Positions 32,605 through 37,881 of a DNA stretch of 37,881 bases are shown piece by piece (position 1 is the first letter of the stretch; every line of letters begins with the position of its first letter). Source of the stretch: an uncultured Clostridia bacterium (GTDB taxonomy: Bacteria > Bacillota > Clostridia > TANB77 > CAG-508); the NCBI GenBank assembly GCA_947627495.1, contig CANQWH010000008.1, forward strand, positions 1 to 37,881, read 5' to 3'. Position numbers and translations under genes: made by a program. The notes under the pieces are model-generated. The model did no database searches. It had not been told where the DNA came from and worked only from the letters and a program-made list of their open reading frames with translations.

Positions 32605-34143
32605 ATGAAAAATGAAGAATTAATAATTATATTAGATTTTTATGGTCAATATAATCAACTAATTGCAAGACGAGTTAGAGAATGTAATGTATATTCAGAA
32701 GTAGTTCCTTATACTACTCCTTTAGAAAAAATTAAGAGCATGAATCCAAAAGGAATTATCTTTACTGGTGGACCAGCAAGTGTTTATGAACAAGATGCTC
32801 CTATGTGTGATCCTAAAATATTTGAATTAGGCATTCCAATTTTGGGTATTTGCTATGGAATGCAATTAATGAGTAAAGTATTAGGTGGCAATGTAAAAAA
32901 AGGTTTAAAACGAGAATATGGCGAAACAGAGGTACATTTAAATACCTCCTCTCCTCTATTTTCTAATTTACCTAATAACAATACCTGCCTTATGAGCCAC
33001 ACAGATTTAGTAGATAGCTTACCAAATGATTTTGAAGTTATAGCTTCTACTGATAATTGCCCTATTGCCGGTATGCAAAACATAAATAAAAAGTTCTATG
33101 GTATTCAATTCCATCCTGAGGTAAATAACACTTTAAATGGTACTAATATAATAAGAAATTTCTTATATGATATTTGTAAATGTACTGGTAATTGGAAAAT
33201 GTCTTCTTTTGTACAAGACTCTGTTAAAAACTTAAAAGAAAAAATTGGAGATAAAAAAGTTCTTTGTGCCCTTTCTGGTGGCGTAGATTCTTCTGTTGCA
33301 GCTGTATTACTACACAAAGCCGTTGGAAAAAATCTTACTTGTATATTTGTAGACCATGGTCTACTTAGAAAAAATGAAGCAGATGAAGTTGAAACTATAT
33401 TTAGAAATCAATTTGATATTAACTTAATTAGAGTAAATGCACAAGAAAGATTTTTATCTAAGCTTGCTGGTAAAACCGAACCAGAAGAAAAAAGAAAAAT
33501 TATAGGTGAAGAGTTTATTAGAGTTTTTGAAGAAGAAGCTAAAAAAATTGGTAAAGTAGATTTTCTTGTTCAAGGTACTATTTATCCAGATGTTATTGAA
33601 AGTGGTTTGGGAAAAGCAGCTGTAATAAAAAGTCATCATAATGTTGGTGGATTACCAGACTATGTAGATTTTGAAGAAATTATAGAACCTTTAAGAGATT
33701 TATTTAAAGATGAAGTTCGTAAAACAGGCTTAGAACTTGGTATACCTGAAAAATTAGTTTTTAGACAACCTTTCCCAGGTCCAGGACTTGCAATAAGAAT
33801 TATTGGAGATATTACTGAAGAAAAATTAGAAATTTTAAAAGAAGCGGATTATATCTTTAGAGAAGAAATAGCAAATGCTAATTTAGATAAAACCTTGAAT
33901 CAATATTTTGCAGTATTAACAAATTTAAAATCTGTGGGTGTTATGGGAGATGGTAGAACTTACGATTATACTATTGCACTTCGTGCTGTTACTACAACAG
34001 ATTTTATGACTGCAACTTGGAGTAAAATTCCTTATGAAATATTAGAAAAAGTTTCTAGTAGAATTGTAAATGAAGTTAAACATGTAAATAGAGTTGTTTA
34101 TGATATAACTTCTAAACCACCAGCAACAATTGAATGGGAATAA
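32605..34143 (+). CDS. guaA: GMP synthase (glutamine-hydrolysing)
   Basis: 512 residues, full length. The N-terminal class I glutamine amidotransferase has [12 protein letters not shown] (nucleophile Cys) and GIQFHPEV with the catalytic His and Glu. The ATP-pyrophosphatase domain has the P-loop [10 protein letters not shown]. The C-terminal dimerisation domain has [13 protein letters not shown] and ends in KPPATIEWE. It converts XMP to GMP with ATP and glutamine, the step after the IMP dehydrogenase encoded by guaB on the other strand 1 kb away. AAGAAAGGAATG precedes the ATG. Confidence 0.97.
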   Translation: MKNEELIIILDFYGQYNQLIARRVRECNVYSEVVPYTTPLEKIKSMNPKGIIFTGGPASVYEQDAPMCDPKIFELGIPILGICYGMQLMSKVLGGNVKKGLKREYGETEVHLNTSSPLFSNLPNNNTCLMSHTDLVDSLPNDFEVIASTDNCPIAGMQNINKKFYGIQFHPEVNNTLNGTNIIRNFLYDICKCTGNWKMSSFVQDSVKNLKEKIGDKKVLCALSGGVDSSVAAVLLHKAVGKNLTCIFVDHGLLRKNEADEVETIFRNQFDINLIRVNAQERFLSKLAGKTEPEEKRKIIGEEFIRVFEEEAKKIGKVDFLVQGTIYPDVIESGLGKAAVIKSHHNVGGLPDYVDFEEIIEPLRDLFKDEVRKTGLELGIPEKLVFRQPFPGPGLAIRIIGDITEEKLEILKEADYIFREEIANANLDKTLNQYFAVLTNLKSVGVMGDGRTYDYTIALRAVTTTDFMTATWSKIPYEILEKVSSRIVNEVKHVNRVVYDITSKPPATIEWE

Positions 34144-34228
34144 AATTTTATATAATTGTTTTTAAACTTTGTTCTATATAAACTTTACATACAATACTAA
34201 GATAAAATTGGATTTTTATATAAATAGA

Positions 34229-34271
34229 GCCACCATCCGAAGTCAGTTACCTTCAGATGGTGGTTTTTTTT
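34229..34271. terminator. Bidirectional terminator between guaA and the convergent gene
   Basis: CCACCATC-CGAAG (34230-34242) pairs with CTTC-A-GATGGTGG (34251-34263), followed by eight T on the plus strand. On the minus strand the tail is weaker. Confidence 0.8.
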
Positions 34272-34956
34272 AAAAGCTCTTTACAAGCTTAGCGAAGCCG
34301 AGCATTTGTTTTTGTGCACGGGATAAGGTTTCCTCTACTATCCTTTTGCCAGTTTGAAGATCAATCCATGAATACTCATCTTCTAGAGATTTCATGATTA
34401 TTCCTCTCTGCATCACCTTGAATGCCTTAGCATGTATGGGCTCAGCCCAGCTCTCAGCATTCAATACAGAAGTTCCGTCTTCACAATATCCGATGAAGAT
34501 ATTATCTCCGTAGAAAACTGTCGGCTCATAGTAAACTGGAGGAAAGATTTCAAATCCAGTATAAGTAGATAGACCAGCTTTTTCGTTGCTCCACGTACGA
34601 ATACAATGTTTTTCACATTCGGCATCCGTGATATTCTTTATTATTTTTTTAGAATTAATGAAGAATAATCCACAATTGCCAACTACATCCGTAAAAGCTA
34701 CTATATCGTCTTTAAACCAACCTATCTCCTGAATGCAGAAGTTATGAATCAACAGGTCTCCATTCTTATCCACAACGTTACAACCTTCTTCAAGAACTAC
34801 AAATGTATAGCCCTTGATTTCGAGCTCAACAATGTCTGGTCTCTTTAGCGAGATGGGGTTTAAAACAAGAAGTCCGTCCCACCGTTTGATTCCATACTTG
34901 CCGTTCAGTTTGAACACCTTGTACATGTTGATATCGGGGATTTTAAAATTTTTCAT
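34270..34956 (-). CDS. Foreign-looking protein with WG-repeat-like segments
   Basis: 228 residues with clearly higher G+C (about 40-43%) and different codon use from all neighbours, including CGG for Arg25 (GIKRWDG) and many NNC and NNG codons. FKLNGKYGIKRWDGLLVLNP resembles a WG repeat unit; further weak units are around IVAFTDVVGNCGLFFINS and YSWIDLQTGKRIVEE. No signal or membrane segment. Function unknown; WG-repeat proteins are predicted beta-rich binding proteins. ATAGGAG precedes the ATG. It sits alone between guaA and guaB with terminators on both sides, which suggests recent insertion. Confidence 0.6.
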   Translation of the reverse strand: MKNFKIPDINMYKVFKLNGKYGIKRWDGLLVLNPISLKRPDIVELEIKGYTFVVLEEGCNVVDKNGDLLIHNFCIQEIGWFKDDIVAFTDVVGNCGLFFINSKKIIKNITDAECEKHCIRTWSNEKAGLSTYTGFEIFPPVYYEPTVFYGDNIFIGYCEDGTSVLNAESWAEPIHAKAFKVMQRGIIMKSLEDEYSWIDLQTGKRIVEETLSRAQKQMLGFAKLVKSF

Positions 34957-35094
34957 GTTTTCTTTTCTCCTATAAAAAAATATAATATCGGGTAACTGCC
35001 CATATATAATAAATTATAACACATTATGTATACTACTGCAAATTTTAGAAAAAATTTTTTTAATTAAAGTCCCACAACCATTTTATTTCACAAT

Positions 35095-35139
35095 AAAAAA
35101 AGTAACTTTAATTGGTCTATTTTAAAGTTACTTTTTTTA
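35095..35139. terminator. Bidirectional terminator after guaB
   Basis: AAAAAAGTAACTTTA and its complement TAAAGTTACTTTTTT around an 11-nt loop, with A and T runs on both sides. Confidence 0.8.
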
Positions 35140-35171
35140 TGAAATTTTCAATATATTACACATATTGAAGT

Positions 35172-36683
35172 TTATGATTTATAAGATGTATCTATCTCCT
35201 TTAAAATAACATCATGTGCACTTCCCTCTGAAATACTTACATCTGATACAAGTGTTAAACGAGCATTCTCTTGTAATTCTTTTATTGTAGTTGCACCACA
35301 ATTACACATTGTAGATTTTATTTTTGAAATTGTAATTTCTAAATTATCTTTTAAAGGTCCTGCATAAGGAATATATGAATCTACACCTTCTTCAAATGCT
35401 AACTTTCCTTTTGCATCTCCTAAATCATATCTTTGCCAGTTTCTTGCTCTATTTGAACCTTCTCCCCAATATTCTTTAACATAATTATTTCCTACTTTAA
35501 CTACTCTTGTTGGGCTTTCATCAAATCTTGCAAAATATCTACCCATCATTACAAAGTCTGCACCCATAGCTAATGCAAGTGTTATGTGATGGTCATATAC
35601 GATTCCACCATCTGAACATACAGGTATATATACACCAGTTTCTTCGTAGTATCTATTTCTTTCTTCAACTACATCCATTAAAGAACTAGCTTGTCCTCTG
35701 CCTATTCCTTTTGTTTCACGTGTTATACAGATAGAACCTCCACCTACACCAACTTTTACAAAATCTGCACCTGCTTCTGCTAAATATCTAAATCCTTGGG
35801 CATCTACAACATTACCTGCACCTATTTTTACATTATCTCCATATTTTGCTCTTACATAATCAATTGTATTTTTCTGCCATACTGAATATCCATCAGAAGA
35901 ATCCATACATAATATATCTACACCTGCTTCTACTAAAGCTGGTATTCTTTCTTCATAATCTCTGGTATTTATTCCAGCACCTACTATGTATTGTTTATTT
36001 TCATCTAATAATGAATTTGGATTGTTTTTTCTTTCTTCGTAATCTTTTCTGAAAACAAGATATTTTAAGTTTCCTTCTTCTGTAAGAATAGGTAAACAAT
36101 TAATTTTCTTTTCCCAAATTATATCATTAGCTTCTGATAAGCTAATTCCTTTCTTAGCATATATAACATTTTCTTTTTTAGTCATATAATCATCTATTGG
36201 AGCATCTAAGTTATCTCTTGAAATTCTATAATCTTTATTAGTAACAATTCCTAAAAATTTTCCAGAAGATGTTCCATCATCTGTAACAATTACTGTAGAA
36301 TGACCTGTTTGTTTTGTTAATTGTAAAACTTCTTTTAAAGTAGTTCCTGATTTTACATTTGAATCACTTATAACAAAACCTGCTTTATGTTTTTTTACAT
36401 GATACACCATTGTAGCTTGGTCTTCTATACTTTGAGAACCAAATATAAATGCAAGACCTCCCTCTCTTGCTAATGCTACTCCCATTTTTTCACCTGATAC
36501 AGATTGCATAATTGCTGAAACCATTGGAATATTAGCATAATACTTTGCTTCTTCACCTTTCTTAAATTTTACTAGTGGTGTTCTTAAAGATACGTTAGCT
36601 GGTATGCATTTTTCTGTTGTTAAATTAGGTAATAATAAGAACTCATTAAAAGTTCTAGATATGTCTGGTAATATTGTTGCCAT
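35172..36683 (-). CDS. guaB: IMP dehydrogenase
   Basis: 503 residues, full length. It oxidises IMP to XMP with NAD, the rate-limiting step to guanine nucleotides. The TIM barrel is interrupted by a CBS pair (about 95-220: [16 protein letters not shown] [20 protein letters not shown], and [20 protein letters not shown]). The active-site loop is [20 protein letters not shown] with catalytic Cys, followed by DGGIVYDHH and the MMGRYFAR flap region. AAGGAGG precedes the ATG. Convergent placement with guaA is broken by the foreign gene. Confidence 0.95.
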   Translation of the reverse strand: MATILPDISRTFNEFLLLPNLTTEKCIPANVSLRTPLVKFKKGEEAKYYANIPMVSAIMQSVSGEKMGVALAREGGLAFIFGSQSIEDQATMVYHVKKHKAGFVISDSNVKSGTTLKEVLQLTKQTGHSTVIVTDDGTSSGKFLGIVTNKDYRISRDNLDAPIDDYMTKKENVIYAKKGISLSEANDIIWEKKINCLPILTEEGNLKYLVFRKDYEERKNNPNSLLDENKQYIVGAGINTRDYEERIPALVEAGVDILCMDSSDGYSVWQKNTIDYVRAKYGDNVKIGAGNVVDAQGFRYLAEAGADFVKVGVGGGSICITRETKGIGRGQASSLMDVVEERNRYYEETGVYIPVCSDGGIVYDHHITLALAMGADFVMMGRYFARFDESPTRVVKVGNNYVKEYWGEGSNRARNWQRYDLGDAKGKLAFEEGVDSYIPYAGPLKDNLEITISKIKSTMCNCGATTIKELQENARLTLVSDVSISEGSAHDVILKEIDTSYKS

Positions 36684-36776
36684 TTTTTTTCCTCCTTTAT
36701 CTTAATTATATAAAAGCCAGAGCCATGTTCTATATGACTACTGGTATAATAATTACTATATTATATAAATTATGAT
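36684..36776 (-). promoter_or_regulatory. guaB leader with a small hairpin
   Basis: The leader contains CCAG...CTGG with inner CAT...ATG pairing (about 36716-36743). TATAAT-like sequences lie upstream on the minus strand. The conserved core of a purine riboswitch is not present. A regulatory role is unproven. Confidence 0.25.
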
Positions 36777-36777
36777 G

Positions 36778-36812
36778 AACCCACTCATAGTTATTTAGAG
36801 TGGGTTATTTAT
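36778..36812 (-). terminator. Hairpin after xerD
   Basis: AACCCACTC (36778-36786) and GAGTGGGTT (36798-36806) around 11 nt, just past the xerD stop. The T run is better on the plus strand (ATTTATTTAT) than on the minus strand. Confidence 0.5.
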
Positions 36813-37694
36813 TTATGCTCTTGGATGAGCCTTTTGATATACATTTTTTATGGTATCATCTTGGAATTGCATATATACTTGTGTTGATGATATATCTGAA
36901 TGTCCAAGCATTGTTTGAATTGATTTTAAATCTGCACCATTTTGTAATAAATGTGTTGCAAATGAATGTCTTAACACGTGAGGTGTTATATCTTTATTAA
37001 TATGTGCTTGTTCTTTATAGAATTTAATAATTTTCCAAAATCCCTGTCTTGTTAATCTCTTTCCATTTATATTAACAAATAATGCCTTTTCATTTTCATA
37101 TCTTATTAAATTATCTCTAGCATGTTCAATATACTCTTTTAGGGCTTGTAAAGACATTTTACCTAGTGGAATTATTCTTTGTTTATTTTCAGATTTGCAA
37201 GTTACTAAGGAATTTTTTAAGTCTATATCTTCTACATTTAGAGATATTATCTCTGTAACTCTCATACCTGTTGCATACGCTATTTCTAGCATCGCTTTAT
37301 CTCTAATGCTTTTTAAATCTTCCCCATTAGGTTGTTCTAATAATAATGATACTTCTTCTGAAGATAAAATACTAGGAGCTTTCTTTTCTATCTTTGGTGA
37401 TTGAATACCACTTGTAGGGTCTTCATTTACAAGTTTGTTTTTTAATAAATATTGATAAAATAACCTAAGTGAAGCCAAATGTCTTGATATTGTAGAGGAT
37501 TTTTTATTTATATCTTTCAAATATTCTAAATACTTGCAAACATCCTCATTTTTTACTTGCAAATATTCAATATTATTTTCGTCAACATATTCTTTATATT
37601 GGTAAATATCTCTTTGATATGATTCTAATGTATTCTTTGATAGTTTTTTATCTACTTTAATAAATTCTAAAAATTTTTTTATATATTTTTCCAT
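36813..37694 (-). CDS. xerD: Tyrosine recombinase, XerD-type
   Basis: 293 residues, the usual XerD length. Core-binding domain: FLEFIKVDKKLSKNTLESYQ and ISRHLASLRLFYQYL. Catalytic residues: Arg in YATGMRVTEI, Lys in CKSENKQRI, His-x-x-Arg in HVLRHSFATHLLQ, His in LGHSDISS and Tyr in TQVYMQF (the more common form is TQIYTHV). With XerC it would act at dif to resolve chromosome dimers; no dif site was recognised in this window. AAGGAGCG precedes the ATG. The 187 bp to the window end are AT-rich and hold nothing I can name. Confidence 0.9.
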   Translation of the reverse strand: MEKYIKKFLEFIKVDKKLSKNTLESYQRDIYQYKEYVDENNIEYLQVKNEDVCKYLEYLKDINKKSSTISRHLASLRLFYQYLLKNKLVNEDPTSGIQSPKIEKKAPSILSSEEVSLLLEQPNGEDLKSIRDKAMLEIAYATGMRVTEIISLNVEDIDLKNSLVTCKSENKQRIIPLGKMSLQALKEYIEHARDNLIRYENEKALFVNINGKRLTRQGFWKIIKFYKEQAHINKDITPHVLRHSFATHLLQNGADLKSIQTMLGHSDISSTQVYMQFQDDTIKNVYQKAHPRA

Positions 37695-37881
37695 AATTCG
37701 CTCCTTTTTTCAATTGTAAACATAAACATCATGTGTATAGTTATATCAAATAAACAGAAAAAAGTAAATACATTTTTAAGAAATATTTTTAAATTTTTTT
37801 TCTCGCAAAATTCTCATTGCCAATGCAACAATTTTTTTCTAATAAATGTTGTTATAGTCTCGTTTCATATTTTTGATATTT

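Noticed and set aside
36684..36776. Purine riboswitch upstream of guaB (and likewise upstream of guaA)
   Set aside because: The conserved three-way junction core sequences are absent; only a small hairpin is visible before guaB.
29667..37694. A dif site near the Xer recombinase genes
   Set aside because: No 28-bp sequence of the dif type with two 11-bp half sites and a 6-bp centre was recognised.

Overview
The window is about 37.9 kb of very AT-rich DNA (roughly 27-30% G+C by eye) from a Gram-positive, spore-forming, Clostridia-like Bacillota. Three things point there: purine-rich Shine-Dalgarno sites throughout, the sporulation genes spoIIM, yabP and yabQ, and the yabP-yabQ-divIC order. A bile salt hydrolase of clostridial type suggests an animal gut habitat. 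The genus cannot be told from the sequence.

Layout. 1-2245 (+): end of an unrecognised gene, a bile salt hydrolase, and yebC. 2372-3595 (-): the tRNA ligase tmcAL. 3701-7976 (+): a nucleic-acid cluster of rnhA, an endonuclease Q homologue and topB, then a DUF2953 protein. 7977-8933 is decayed (yqeY pseudogene and a broken membrane gene). 8985-10414 holds a GNAT and a DUF3800 protein. 10424-10976 holds divergent promoters, a structured small RNA and tRNA-Leu(UAG). 11112-14457 (+) is core: spoIIM, yabP, yabQ, divIC and rho. 14481-31758 is accessory and mostly on the minus strand: DUF2726, a 1.1-kb repeat-bearing non-coding stretch, a 708-residue HExxH protein, a Fic protein, a ParE-type toxin-antitoxin pair, three of the window's four GNAT-type genes or their neighbours, an ABC-F ATPase, a metallo-beta-lactamase-fold hydrolase, an M29 aminopeptidase, a sigma/anti-sigma pair, a LamG-like surface protein, a xerC-type recombinase, and remnants of Fic, VOC and AAA/DUF4143 genes. 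31991-37694 is core again: a LysM protein behind LexA-like boxes, guaA, guaB and xerD, with one compositionally foreign gene between guaA and guaB.

The most striking observation concerns yebC, topB and an ECF-like sigma factor. Each is split by a +1 frameshift, and in all three the break falls exactly on an in-frame CGG codon. Skipping the C makes the next codon GGN (Gly) and restores the full family sequence. I found no other in-frame CGG in the native genes of this window; the only other one is in the foreign-looking gene at 34270-34956. This fits CGG being a nearly unreadable codon that drives +1 frameshifting, perhaps programmed. Sequencing error or ordinary gene decay remain alternatives.

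Other points of interest: a selectivity-loop motif in the bile salt hydrolase, paired divergent promoters over a dyad with a small RNA on one side, LexA-like boxes inside a consensus promoter of a LysM protein, a second decayed copy of fic 10 kb away, a 27-bp near-perfect palindrome in a decayed VOC gene, and several dispersed hairpin repeats.
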